A stretch of DNA of 64,000 nucleotides from Legionella quateirensis (lineage in GTDB: Bacteria; Pseudomonadota; Gammaproteobacteria; Legionellales; Legionellaceae). A model generated the notes under the pieces. That model made no database searches and was not told the DNA's origin. It was given only the letters and a program-made list of their open reading frames with translations. The stretch spans positions 65,172 to 129,171 of the forward strand of contig NZ_LNYR01000006.1 in the NCBI RefSeq assembly GCF_001467955.1, in the 5' to 3' direction. Both the position numbers and the translations under genes were made by a program. Of this stretch, positions 27,920 to 37,083 are shown one piece after another (within the stretch, counting starts at the first letter, position 1; each line of letters starts with the position of its first letter).

Positions 27920-28849
27920 TTAATTATAGGGTTCTATAGAAGCCAATTGCCTTTTCACAGACAATCTGGCTCCAAGCCACCCGAGTATAATCGCAAAAAT
28001 CACAAGTAGCAAGATTTGTCTTATTGACAGACCTGCTAACGGATAGTGCATTTGATAAGCAACTGCCAATTGGTTAACGACAACACCTAAACTCAAAATA
28101 AATATATTCACTAAAAAAACGGCAAAAATTGCCCCTGCCATCCCGTACCAAATACCAGAATATAAAAAGGGTCTCAGGATAAACGCATCGGTAGCGCCAA
28201 TTAATTTTAAAATCTGGATTTCTTCCTGCCTGTTACGAATGGCCAAACGTAAGGTATTACCAATAATTAAAACGACAGCCAAGGCTAATAAGGCCATAAG
28301 CGCATTAGCCAAATTAGCTGCAAAGCCCAGTATGGCATGCAATCGACTAATCCACTCCATATCCAGCTTGACTTGCTCCACCTCCGGCAAAGCTTTTAAT
28401 TGCCTTGAGAGCAAATCCAGTTTTGCTGGTGAATCGATAATCAGTGCGGGAACAATCTCAATGACGGAAGGTAAAGGATTTTCAGGAAGATAACGCATAA
28501 TGTCATGCATGCCTTCCTGTTGAGTCAATTCAGCCAATCCATCCTCAGATGATTTTAATGTAGCCTGCCCAGTACCCTCGGTACTGCGTACTTTCTCCAA
28601 TAGTTTCACTTGCTCGGCCTGAGTCAGGGAAGGTTTCAAATACAATGAGATATGACCGCCACGTTGCCATCCAATGGTCAAATTCCCAAGATTATCAGTA
28701 AAAACCCAAAAAAGAGCGGGTAAAGCTAACGCAATGGCAATAACGATTACCGTCATCATCGTTCCCAGAGGTTTACGGCATAATAAATTGAAGCTTTGAG
28801 TAGCAGCCTGAACGTGGTACACGAACAGTGATTGCGTCCTTTTTAACAC
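27920..28849 (-). CDS. ftsX: Cell division protein FtsX
   Basis: FtsX is the membrane half of the FtsEX complex that activates septal peptidoglycan hydrolases. The 309-residue product has an N-terminal transmembrane helix (about 31-52), a periplasmic domain, then three more helices in the second half, including the FtsX/MacB segment. The start is GTG overlapping the ftsE stop, with GGAGG 6 bases upstream inside ftsE. The gene order ftsY-ftsE-ftsX-rpoH supports the name. Confidence 0.94.
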   Translation of the reverse strand: MLKRTQSLFVYHVQAATQSFNLLCRKPLGTMMTVIVIAIALALPALFWVFTDNLGNLTIGWQRGGHISLYLKPSLTQAEQVKLLEKVRSTEGTGQATLKSSEDGLAELTQQEGMHDIMRYLPENPLPSVIEIVPALIIDSPAKLDLLSRQLKALPEVEQVKLDMEWISRLHAILGFAANLANALMALLALAVVLIIGNTLRLAIRNRQEEIQILKLIGATDAFILRPFLYSGIWYGMAGAIFAVFLVNIFILSLGVVVNQLAVAYQMHYPLAGLSIRQILLLVIFAIILGWLGARLSVKRQLASIEPYN

Positions 28850-29493
28850 AGGCGTCCTCCCTTTAACATCACAATACGATGCTTCATTCTGGCAATCAGA
28901 GCTAAATCATGTGTAGCAATCAAGATGCTTACACCAACCTGATTAAATTGTTCAAATATGGTCATGATTTCAGAAGACAATTTGGGATCCAGATTTCCTG
29001 TTGGCTCATCCGCCAATAACAATGCCGGTTTATGAACCACGGCACGAGCGATCCCTACACGTTGTTGTTCTCCTCCGGAAAGATGCAAGGGCAACATTTT
29101 TTCTTTACTCAACAATCCGACCATATCCAGGGCGGCATGTACTCTCTTGGCAATCATGGGATAAGATAATCCCTGAATCTGTAATGGAAGGGCGACATTA
29201 TCAAATACGGTGCGATCATTAAGTAAATGAGGGGATTGAAAAGTAATTCCCAAATGACTTCTATGTGCGGCAACATCTCTTTTTTTAAGATGATTTAATT
29301 TCAGGCCATTCACAATTAATTGACCTGATGTCGGCCACTCCAATAAAGCAATTAATTTAAGGAACGTACTTTTTCCAGCGCCAGAATGGCCGGTAAGAAA
29401 AGCCATTTCGCCTTTTTGCATGGAAAAACTGACCTGACTTAATGCTTCGAAGCCACCAGGATAACGTTTACTAACTTGGTCAAATGTGATCAT
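28843..29493 (-). CDS. ftsE: Cell division ATP-binding protein FtsE
   Basis: FtsE is the ABC ATPase partner of FtsX. It has Walker A GHSGAGKST (near 35), signature LSGGEQQRVGIARA (near 137), Walker B LLLADEPTGNLD and the H-loop IATHD. I start it at MITFDQVSKRY, aligned with the family N-terminus; the ATG one codon earlier (29496) is equally possible. Both lie inside the last codons of ftsY, so the genes overlap and are translationally coupled. Confidence 0.95.
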   Translation of the reverse strand: MITFDQVSKRYPGGFEALSQVSFSMQKGEMAFLTGHSGAGKSTFLKLIALLEWPTSGQLIVNGLKLNHLKKRDVAAHRSHLGITFQSPHLLNDRTVFDNVALPLQIQGLSYPMIAKRVHAALDMVGLLSKEKMLPLHLSGGEQQRVGIARAVVHKPALLLADEPTGNLDPKLSSEIMTIFEQFNQVGVSILIATHDLALIARMKHRIVMLKGGRLC

Positions 29494-30550
29494 CATTGAA
29501 TATTGCACCGACGAATTGCGCTGCATCAAAGGGCCGTAAATCTTCTATGCCCTCACCGACTCCCAGATAACGAAATGGTATCCCCAAATCATTAGCTATG
29601 GCAAATAATATTCCACCTTTGGCTGTTCCATCAAGTTTGGTCATGGTAATCCCGGTTAAATTTACCGCCTCATGAAATTGACGAGCCTGATTCAGGGCAT
29701 TTTGTCCTATACTCGCATCCAGGACCAACATCGTTTCATGTGGCGCCTTAGGATCTATTTTCTGCAATACTCGTTTTACCTTCTTCAATTCTTCCATCAA
29801 ATTATTTTGAGTATGCAAACGACCTGCGGTATCCGCAATTAACACATCGATTTTTCGAGCCTTCGCAGCCTGAAGCGCATCAAAAATTACCGAAGCGCTA
29901 TCAGCACCGGTATGCTGTGCAATAACAGGAATGTCATTCCGCTCCCCCCAAACATGCAATTGCTCCACTGCAGCGGCTCTGAACGTATCGCCAGCAGCCA
30001 ACATCACTTTTTTACCCTGTTTTTGGAATTGTTTTGCCAGTTTGCCTATAGTCGTTGTTTTACCTGCTCCATTCACACCAACCATTAACAGGACAAAAGG
30101 AGAATGATCTGGCGTTTCCAATGACAGCGGCTGTTTTTCTTGCCCTAAAATGTTCTGTAAATGAAGTTTCAATGCCTCATAAATCGCATCACCATCGGAT
30201 AATTGTTTTCGTTCCAAACCATCAGTAATTTGTTTCAAAACGGCCTGGGTTGTATCTATCCCCAAATCGGCGCTGATTAACAAAGTTTCCAATTCTTCCA
30301 ATAAATCCTGGTTTATTTCTTTTTTGCCAAGCAACAGTCGACCTATACCATCACCAAGTTGATGACGTGTTTTGCTTAAGCCTCGTTTCAGGCGTGCAAA
30401 TAGTCCCTCTTTGGGCTGCAGCGTTTCGGCTCCCACCTCTTCAATATCTGAATCAGGTAGGGTTTCCATGCTGTCTTCTGCTGGAATATTTTGATGTTCA
30501 GCGACCTCAACAGGTGCTGAACCTTGATTTCGTTTAAACCATTTAATCAT
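29480..30550 (-). CDS. ftsY: Signal recognition particle receptor FtsY
   Basis: FtsY is the SRP receptor GTPase that docks ribosomes at the inner membrane. I chose the ATG (MIKWFKRN) at 30550 over an in-frame TTG four codons earlier. An acidic, variable A domain covers the first 45 residues. The helical N domain and the G domain follow, with GVNGAGKTTTIGKLA near 158, DTAGRLHTQ and TKLDGTAKGG. It is divergent from the M16 peptidase genes with about 60 bases between them. Confidence 0.96.
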   Translation of the reverse strand: MIKWFKRNQGSAPVEVAEHQNIPAEDSMETLPDSDIEEVGAETLQPKEGLFARLKRGLSKTRHQLGDGIGRLLLGKKEINQDLLEELETLLISADLGIDTTQAVLKQITDGLERKQLSDGDAIYEALKLHLQNILGQEKQPLSLETPDHSPFVLLMVGVNGAGKTTTIGKLAKQFQKQGKKVMLAAGDTFRAAAVEQLHVWGERNDIPVIAQHTGADSASVIFDALQAAKARKIDVLIADTAGRLHTQNNLMEELKKVKRVLQKIDPKAPHETMLVLDASIGQNALNQARQFHEAVNLTGITMTKLDGTAKGGILFAIANDLGIPFRYLGVGEGIEDLRPFDAAQFVGAIFNDDHI

Positions 30551-30612
30551 TTTAGTGTACAATTCCCGAGAAATATGAAATTCTATCAGCTTTTTTGCTT
30601 TGAGGTTAATTT

Positions 30613-31938
30613 ATGCGCAAAATACTCATCACCCTGTTTATGTTACTATCTTGCCAGACCTTTAGCCAAGTACAAGAGTATATCTTGAATAATGGATTAA
30701 AAGTATTGGTTAAAGAAGATCACCGCGCGCCTATAGCTGTTTCCATGATCTGGTATAACATAGGTTCAGCAGATGAGCCAGGTGAACTGACCGGTGTTTC
30801 ACATGCTATCGAACATATGATGTTCAAAGGAACTAAAAAATTCCCTCTGGGAGTATTTTCCAAAACGATTGCTGCACAGGGCGGTCAGGAAAATGCATTC
30901 ACCAATAATGATTTTACAGCCTACTTTGAAAAAATCGATGCGTCCAGATTAGCAACCAGCTTCGAACTGGAAGCAGATAGAATGAACAATTTACTCCTTG
31001 ATGCCGATGAATTTGCCAAAGAAATCAAAGTAATCCAGGAAGAGCGTCGTATGCGCACCGATAACAATCCACAGGCATTAGCCTTTGAACGTTTTCTGGC
31101 TACTGCTCATTTATCAGCACCGTACAACCATCCAGTTATTGGATGGATGAATATATTGCAACAAATGAAAGTAGAAGATCTTAAAAAATGGTACCAAAAT
31201 TATTATGCACCCAACAATGCTACCCTGGTGGTCGTTGGCGATGTGAATCCTGAAAAAGTGCATGCCCTTGCCCAACAGTATTTTGGATCAATTGCAAAAA
31301 AAGCGGTTGTCGAAAGAAAACCACAAATTGAACCACCTGCTTTAGGCAAAAAATCGATAATCATAGAAGCGCCAGCAAAATTACCCCTGTTCATGATTGG
31401 TTATACAGTCCCCAGTGTTAAAACAGCACAGAACTCATGGGAACCTTATGCATTAGAACTCATTGCAGGCATCCTGGACTCAGGAGAAAGTGCACGTTTT
31501 GCCAAAAATCTGATTAGAGGAAGTCATGTAGCGACTGGAGCAGACGTTTATTACAATTTATATGCACGATATCAGACTCAATTCATTATGTATGGTGCAC
31601 CCAGTCAAAATGCTCAGGTGGCTGATCTGAAAAAAGGACTCCTTGCCGAATTAAACTCGTTGAAGACAACTCCAGTGGGTGAAAAGGAACTGAAACGGAT
31701 AAAAAATCAAATCATTGCTCAGAAAACATTTGAAAAAGATTCTATTTTTGGACAAGCCATGGAGTTAGGTTTGTTAGAATCAGTAGGTATTGGCTGGAGA
31801 AATACCAACAATTATGCCCAGGCAATTAACAGCATCACACCAGAACAAATTCAGCAAACTGCTCAGCGATATTTTCAGGAGTCGAATATGACTGAGGCAG
31901 AATTAAAACCAACGAAAAATAATGAGGTAAAATCATGA
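30613..31938 (+). CDS. M16 zinc peptidase (active-type subunit)
   Basis: This 441-residue pitrilysin/insulinase-family protein has an N-terminal signal peptide (MRKILITLFMLLSCQTFS). The inverted zinc motif HxxEH is intact (His64, Glu67, His68), with the third ligand Glu near 143 in IQEERRMR. It is predicted to act in the periplasm, perhaps as a dimer with the next product. The stop overlaps the start of the second M16 gene by four bases. Substrates are unknown. Confidence 0.9.
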   Translation: MRKILITLFMLLSCQTFSQVQEYILNNGLKVLVKEDHRAPIAVSMIWYNIGSADEPGELTGVSHAIEHMMFKGTKKFPLGVFSKTIAAQGGQENAFTNNDFTAYFEKIDASRLATSFELEADRMNNLLLDADEFAKEIKVIQEERRMRTDNNPQALAFERFLATAHLSAPYNHPVIGWMNILQQMKVEDLKKWYQNYYAPNNATLVVVGDVNPEKVHALAQQYFGSIAKKAVVERKPQIEPPALGKKSIIIEAPAKLPLFMIGYTVPSVKTAQNSWEPYALELIAGILDSGESARFAKNLIRGSHVATGADVYYNLYARYQTQFIMYGAPSQNAQVADLKKGLLAELNSLKTTPVGEKELKRIKNQIIAQKTFEKDSIFGQAMELGLLESVGIGWRNTNNYAQAINSITPEQIQQTAQRYFQESNMTEAELKPTKNNEVKS

Positions 31939-33239
31939 GAAAGTTCTATGCAATAATTACAGCTCTGATTGTACTCTGCTCACAACATGTAAGTGCAAAT
32001 ACATTTAAAACAGAAAAATGGCTAACCAAAAATGGAGTACAGGTTGTATTCTATCAAGCCATGGAAGTACCCATGCTGGACATAAGCATGGCCTTTGCTG
32101 CGGGTTCTGCCTATGATGGGACTCAATATGGCCTCAGCGCGTTAACGGCGCATTTGATGAATCAAGGCAACGGGGGTAAGGATGCGACTGCTGTAGCCGA
32201 AGCTCTGGCTGATACAGGAGCCCAGTTTGATACAGAAACCAGCAGAGATATGACGGTTTTTAGTTTAAGAACTCTGACCAGTAAAGACGCGCTTGAACAA
32301 TCAACCCAAGTATTTAACCAAATAATTAATCATCCCGATTTTCCTGATGAAGCATTTGAAAATGAAAAACAGCAACAACTGATGGCTGTAGAGCAAGTTG
32401 ATGAATCTCCCGATGATGTAGCAAGTCTTAACTTTTTCCAGACTTTATACCAGGAGCATCCCTATGCTCATCCGGTTAATGGCACAATTCCAACATTAAG
32501 CGACATTACGAAAAAACAGGTTGTTGAGTTCTACAAACACTATTATGTCAGCAACAATGCGGTTCTGGTCATGGTCGGAGCCCTTGACAACAAACAAGCA
32601 CATCAATTGGCGGAACAATTAACTCAGGAGCTGCCAAAAGGTACATCAGCAGGCCCCATTCCAAAGGCCAATCAATTAAGCAATGCAGAGCGAATCAATA
32701 TTCCGTTCCCTTCCTCACAAACTGTAGTCCGGTTGGGTCAAGTCGGAATTGATCACCATAACCCTAATTATTTTCCCCTGATCGTAGGGAATTATATTTT
32801 AGGTGGTGGCGCCCTGGTTTCTAGATTAGCGGTAGAAGTAAGAGAGAAACGAGGTTTAACTTATGGTGTGGACAGTCAATTTGTTCCCATGCCCGGAGAA
32901 GGACCCTTTATCATCAGTTTATCGACCAAAAACGATCAAGCGACGAATGCGCTGGACATTACTCATAACACCTTGAATCGTTTTATCTCCAATGGCCCCA
33001 GTAAAGAAGAACTGGATTCCGCAAAACAATACTTGACTGGTAGCTTCCCACTGTCATTAGCCAGTAACCGTAATATTGCAGGATTATTACTGCGTATGGC
33101 ATTTTATCACTTACCCGAAAATTATTTAGATACTTACGTTCAGCGAATCAATGCGGTCACTCATGATGAAATAAAGCAGGCGTTCAAAGAACAAGTCAAT
33201 CCCGATAAATTATTACTTGTAACCGTAGGACAATCTTGA
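31935..33239 (+). CDS. M16 peptidase homologue lacking the zinc motif
   Basis: This 434-residue partner of the preceding gene also has a signal peptide (ending near HVSA). Where HxxEH should be, it has LTAHLMNQGNGG, so the metal site is absent. The conserved R-Y-pair segment (EVREKRGLTYGV) near 300 is present. This active/inactive pairing is normal for bacterial M16B proteases, in which the inactive subunit completes the chamber. Confidence 0.88.
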   Translation: MRKFYAIITALIVLCSQHVSANTFKTEKWLTKNGVQVVFYQAMEVPMLDISMAFAAGSAYDGTQYGLSALTAHLMNQGNGGKDATAVAEALADTGAQFDTETSRDMTVFSLRTLTSKDALEQSTQVFNQIINHPDFPDEAFENEKQQQLMAVEQVDESPDDVASLNFFQTLYQEHPYAHPVNGTIPTLSDITKKQVVEFYKHYYVSNNAVLVMVGALDNKQAHQLAEQLTQELPKGTSAGPIPKANQLSNAERINIPFPSSQTVVRLGQVGIDHHNPNYFPLIVGNYILGGGALVSRLAVEVREKRGLTYGVDSQFVPMPGEGPFIISLSTKNDQATNALDITHNTLNRFISNGPSKEELDSAKQYLTGSFPLSLASNRNIAGLLLRMAFYHLPENYLDTYVQRINAVTHDEIKQAFKEQVNPDKLLLVTVGQS

Positions 33240-33781
33240 AACAGAGTATTCGAATTATTGGTGGCCAGTTCAGAGGGAAAAAAATTCAGTTCCCCGAAGT
33301 AGAAGGTTTACGACCAACTCCTGATCGAGTCCGGGAAACCCTCTTCAACTGGTTAATGAAGGACATTAAAGAAGCCCGCTGCCTGGATGCTTTTGCAGGT
33401 AGTGGTGCTTTGGGTCTTGAAGCCTTTTCACGTGGAGCAACACAAGTGGTATTTCTTGAACAGTCTCCGCTCGCTCATGCCAGTCTACGCCACATTATTT
33501 CTCAATTTAACCAAACGGCTTTAAAGCTGGTCAAAGCGGATACTTTATCTTATCTACAAAAATGTACCGACCAGTTTGATATAATTTTTTTAGACCCGCC
33601 ATTTGCAAAAAACTATATACCTCAATGCATCGATATCATTAACCAAAAACAGCTTCTGCCTCAGGGAGGTCTTGTCTATATTGAATCTCCAACAACTATC
33701 GAATTGGATGAACAACACTGGCAGCAGTTAAAATTAAAACAAGCTGGTCAAGTTATATTTGGCCTATTTCAAAAACTCTGA
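33236..33781 (+). CDS. rsmD: 16S rRNA (guanine966-N2)-methyltransferase
   Basis: RsmD methylates G966 of 16S rRNA with S-adenosylmethionine. The 181-residue product has the N-terminal IIGGQFRGKKI, the PTPDRVRETLFNWL signature, the SAM loop DAFAGSGALGLE (51-62) and the catalytic DPPF (120-123). The start is TTG, overlapping the stop of the preceding peptidase gene, with AGGAC about 5 bases upstream. A 4-base overlap makes it the third gene of that operon. Confidence 0.94.
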   Translation: MKQSIRIIGGQFRGKKIQFPEVEGLRPTPDRVRETLFNWLMKDIKEARCLDAFAGSGALGLEAFSRGATQVVFLEQSPLAHASLRHIISQFNQTALKLVKADTLSYLQKCTDQFDIIFLDPPFAKNYIPQCIDIINQKQLLPQGGLVYIESPTTIELDEQHWQQLKLKQAGQVIFGLFQKL

Positions 33782-33798
33782 ACAACAATATCTTGACA

Positions 33799-33813
33799 AG
33801 GAGCCTTGCTCCT
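33799..33813 (+). terminator. Short hairpin between rsmD and dotD
   Basis: AGGAGC and GCTCCT pair around a CTT loop and are followed by GTTTC. The stem is only six pairs and the T-run is short, so this is at best a weak terminator for the rsmD operon. It directly follows a TTGACA (33793-33798), for which I find no -10 at normal spacing. Confidence 0.3.
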
Positions 33814-33855
33814 GTTTCAATCAAACTAATACTCCTAGACACTAAAGAACATTGA

Positions 33856-34338
33856 ATGAACAACAAGATTGTCATAATGTTTATTGTATCAGCCATGCTT
33901 GTTGGCTGTACTGGTACATTTAGAAAACCACCCGTCAATAATCCCAGTGACGATGCTACGATCAAACTGGCAGAAGCGGCTGTATCAGTAAGTGATTCTA
34001 TGCTTGAAATGGCTCGAATTGAGAAAGTGATTTTGCCACCAAGCAAAGACAATACACTAACAATACCCAATGCTTATAACATGCAGGCAAGAGCCAGTGT
34101 TGACTGGTCAGGTCCCATTGAAGAACTTACAGCCCGCATTGCCAAGGCAGCTCATTTTAAACTGCGTGTCCTCGGACAAGTTCCTGCGGTACCTGTTTTA
34201 ATAAGCCTGAGCTTAAAAGACGTGAGCTTGGCAGAATTACTTCGTGATATTGACTACCAGGCAGGTAAAAAAGCCAATATTCATGTATACCCTAACAGTC
34301 AGGTTGTTGAATTGCGCTATGCCAAAATTTATTCCTAG
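33856..34338 (+). CDS. dotD: Dot/Icm lipoprotein DotD
   Basis: DotD is an outer-membrane lipoprotein of the type IVB core complex that, with DotC, recruits DotH to the outer membrane. The 160-residue product has a lipoprotein signal (lipobox LVGC, Cys18) and a C-terminal secretin N0-like domain (about 85-155; VSLAELLRDIDYQAG). The last 20 bases overlap the start of dotC. Order and sizes match the L. pneumophila dotDCB operon. Confidence 0.95.
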   Translation: MNNKIVIMFIVSAMLVGCTGTFRKPPVNNPSDDATIKLAEAAVSVSDSMLEMARIEKVILPPSKDNTLTIPNAYNMQARASVDWSGPIEELTARIAKAAHFKLRVLGQVPAVPVLISLSLKDVSLAELLRDIDYQAGKKANIHVYPNSQVVELRYAKIYS

Positions 34339-35233
34339 TTTAACCATTATTCTGTCGGCCTTGCTGATAGCCTGTTCCTCTTCCCGCGGAAATCTGGGAG
34401 ATACTGGCTCATTGGCTGGCATTCAATCAATGGCTAATTCCAAGTACACCCGAGTTCAATCCAAGAAAAAAATGAGCAAGATTCGCGAAATGGCATTGAA
34501 GGATATTGCTTTAAGTTTAGGTGCTCAGGCTGGATTAGCATGGCGAGCAAAAATCATTGACCAGGATTTAACAAAACAGGCTAGAAATCTGGATACGATT
34601 TACGATTTTAATTCTCTGGTTCTGGAACATAATATATTACCTCCAGTATTACTCGAAGGCAGAAACACACTGAATCTGGCTGATGCTCAGAGTATACGCG
34701 TATCGGATCGCACTTATAAAGTTGCAAAACAGGCACATTTTATTACTACTCCACCCACCTGGCGTCAATACTTATGGATGGACTATGTCAAACCGGAAGC
34801 CCCCAACTCCACCTTGCTCCCTAAAACCAAAGCAGAAAGAGAGTTATGGTGCATATATACGGCAAAAGGTTGGAAGAATGGTATAGAACAAGCGAACACC
34901 ATCCTTGAAGAAAGCATATCCCGTATTAAAGAAGACTTCGGTGGAATGATTCTCTACAGAAAATTGCTGGCCATGAATATGGTAACTCCGCCTTACGTCT
35001 CTCATACAGATCTGGGTGTCACAGGAGATGGTTCTGAAATCCATATTGATGACAGAGTCCTGCGAATTACTGCATTGCCAGCACTGAATATTAACAGTAG
35101 TGAATGGAAAGCCGCTGTTGCCAAAGACGAAAATGCTTTGGAACAGTTTAAAAACATGGAAAAACTCGCGAATCAGTCTAAAATTATCATAACGAATAAA
35201 TCTTGGCAGCCCACCATAGCTCCAGTAAATTAA
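34319..35233 (+). CDS. dotC: Dot/Icm lipoprotein DotC
   Basis: I place the start at the ATG at 34319 because it begins directly with a lipoprotein signal peptide (MPKFIPSLTIILSALLIAC, lipobox LIAC). Earlier in-frame ATGs would put 25 charged residues before it. The resulting 304 residues match the known DotC length. DotC is needed, with DotD, to place DotH in the outer membrane. It overlaps dotD by 20 bases and dotB starts 9 bases after it, so the three genes are one transcript. Confidence 0.95.
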   Translation: MPKFIPSLTIILSALLIACSSSRGNLGDTGSLAGIQSMANSKYTRVQSKKKMSKIREMALKDIALSLGAQAGLAWRAKIIDQDLTKQARNLDTIYDFNSLVLEHNILPPVLLEGRNTLNLADAQSIRVSDRTYKVAKQAHFITTPPTWRQYLWMDYVKPEAPNSTLLPKTKAERELWCIYTAKGWKNGIEQANTILEESISRIKEDFGGMILYRKLLAMNMVTPPYVSHTDLGVTGDGSEIHIDDRVLRITALPALNINSSEWKAAVAKDENALEQFKNMEKLANQSKIIITNKSWQPTIAPVN

Positions 35234-35242
35234 TGATGACTT

Positions 35243-36370
35243 ATGAGTAATATTAATTTAATGCCTGATGAACCTACACGATTTACTCCAGTGTTTATGG
35301 ATAGAATGCTGGAGCATGCGGAAAGTTTGAATGCATCGGATATTACCATACAGACCGGTGAACCCATTTATGCAGAGGTCTACGGCAAATTACTGAAAAT
35401 AACCAATCGACGATTATCTAATACCGAATTGGGCGATTTGATCAACGCAATCTATGGCCCCAATGCAACCACACAACTCTTATCAGGAAAAGACATCGAT
35501 ACTCACTACGAGTTTCGTCCAAATCGTGGTGTTCGTTATCGATACAGGGTCAACGGTACAGCCTGTCTGGTTGAGGGACATGATGCCATTCAGCTGACAC
35601 TCAGAACCATCCCAACCACTCCTCCTCATCTCAGTAGTATGAATTTACCAGATAACATACTTGAAGCCATTGCGCCTCAGGAAGGTATTGTATTCATCAC
35701 AGGAGCAACGGGTTCGGGTAAATCAACTCTTCTGGCATCCATCATTCGAGAATTAATTGAAACTGCTGATTCCAACCGAAAAGTGTTAACTTATGAATCA
35801 CCTATAGAATTCGTTTATGATGAAATTGAAACCATTTCTTCTGTGGTCAGCCAATCTGAAATTCCCCGTCATCTGCCCAGCTTCGCAGATGGAGTACGAA
35901 ATGCTTTAAGAAGAAAACCCCGTTTGATTATGGTCGGGGAGTGCCGGGATGCTGAAACAATAAGCGCGGCGCTTGAGGCTGCTCTAACAGGACATCCTGT
36001 GTATACAACACTGCATACATCAGGAGTTGCGGAAACCATGCGTCGATTGGTTACCTCCTTTTCAGGCGAAGAGCGCTTGGGAAGAACCATTGATATTCTG
36101 GAAACCATAAGGCTGTGTATCTGGCAAAAATTGGTTCCTACTGTTGACGAAAAACGAGTTGCATTACGAGAATATCTGGTTTTTGATGAAGAAGTCAGAG
36201 ACATTCTTCTTGAGGGAGATCCTAATGATGTCACTTCTGCTACTCGTAAATTAGTACGCCAAAAAGGTCAATTAATGACTTGGGACGCTAAAGCAAAATT
36301 TGAGCAAGGTATTATTAGTGAACGTGTATACAAGCTCATTATTGCCGGAGCCAAAGATTATCAGCAATAG
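35243..36370 (+). CDS. dotB: Dot/Icm secretion ATPase DotB
   Basis: DotB is the hexameric PilT/VirB11-like ATPase that docks on the inner-membrane DotO ring. The 375-residue product has Walker A GATGSGKST (154-162), an Asp box-like YESPIEF (near 184), an atypical Walker B MVGECRDAETI (near 230) and the His box TGHPVYTTLHTSG (249-261). It is cytosolic with no signal peptide. It is the third gene of the dotDCB operon. Confidence 0.97.
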   Translation: MSNINLMPDEPTRFTPVFMDRMLEHAESLNASDITIQTGEPIYAEVYGKLLKITNRRLSNTELGDLINAIYGPNATTQLLSGKDIDTHYEFRPNRGVRYRYRVNGTACLVEGHDAIQLTLRTIPTTPPHLSSMNLPDNILEAIAPQEGIVFITGATGSGKSTLLASIIRELIETADSNRKVLTYESPIEFVYDEIETISSVVSQSEIPRHLPSFADGVRNALRRKPRLIMVGECRDAETISAALEAALTGHPVYTTLHTSGVAETMRRLVTSFSGEERLGRTIDILETIRLCIWQKLVPTVDEKRVALREYLVFDEEVRDILLEGDPNDVTSATRKLVRQKGQLMTWDAKAKFEQGIISERVYKLIIAGAKDYQQ

Positions 36371-36549
36371 CAACAGGCTGCTGTTTTGTGAATCCTACCG
36401 TTTTTCTTTCAGACCTACCCTTTTTACACACTCTCAACACTAATTTTCGCTTCAAGGTAATCGATAACATCACCCTTTAGAAATCCCCACACATTTTGAA
36501 CAGACAATTTTGTGTATGGCATGCGTAATAACAGATCGATCTTCGAATT

Positions 36550-36619
36550 GCTCGCAAAGACGAACGTTTATACTGAATCGTATATCATTATCCTCACTAG
36601 AATTATGAGGGGATACCTT
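36550..36619 (+). repeat. Partial copy of palindromic repeat element
   Basis: GCTCGCAAAGACGAAC at 36550-36565, the following TACTGAAT, and TATCCTCACTAGAAT ... GGGGATACCT reproduce, with small changes, the sequence at 36746-36812, offset by 196 bases. The left arm is missing here. The TATCCTC ... GAGGGGATA segment is itself an imperfect inverted repeat. Confidence 0.6.
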
Positions 36620-36673
36620 AATTTATAACACCGAGAATATATTTATTTATACCTTAATGATCATATAAATACC

Positions 36674-36758
36674 CGTCTTTGCGAGCAACGCGAAGCAATC
36701 CACAACGGAGCCTTATTGGATATGTGTTCTGGATTGCTTCGCGTTGCTCGCAAAGACG
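36674..36758. repeat. 29-bp perfect inverted repeat (large hairpin)
   Basis: The left arm (36674-36702) begins CGTCTTTGCGAGCAACGCG and the right arm (36730-36758) is its exact reverse complement, ending CGCAAAGACG. A 27-base loop separates them. This type of palindrome is dispersed in many bacterial genomes. It is non-coding and could end transcription from dotB, but it carries no clear T-run. The whole 36371-37083 gap holds no gene that I can support. Confidence 0.85.
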
Positions 36759-37083
36759 AACATTTCTACTGAATAGTAAATAATTATCCTCACTAGAATG
36801 ATGGGGGATACCTCGGCTCGCAATTATGGCCTTTGATAACTCAATTTGTTTGTTGCATAAGCACTTAATCCCTGTTCCATATTAGGAGGGATTACTTAGC
36901 CGCCCCCCTATTGGTGTCCTTTTACTATCACTGTTATCTCAATCAGCTCTCTGTTTATTTTAGGTCAAGACTGATACTATTCTTCGCGTTCAGGATGGTC
37001 TGAAAGAATTGTAAACAATACCGCTCATCCTGTTTTTTTTAAAAATAACTGCCTGCTCTATATTTTCAAGGATATGAAATATC

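Larger units (their letters stand above)
36371..37083. other. 713-base intergenic region after dotB
   Basis: Apart from the two palindromic repeat copies, the region contains a short weak stem (AACAG/CTGTT, 36371-36386) right after the dotB stop. The segment 36860-37083 probably holds the promoter of the nucleotidase gene. I see no ORF with a credible start, no tRNA and no transposase remnant. Confidence 0.5.

Noticed and set aside
33793-33833. Sigma-70 promoter of dotD from TTGACA and TAATACT
   Set aside because: The spacing is about 28 bases, and a hairpin lies between them; not a standard promoter.
36541-36815. CRISPR array
   Set aside because: Only two copies of a long palindromic element, one partial, with no regular spacers and no cas genes.
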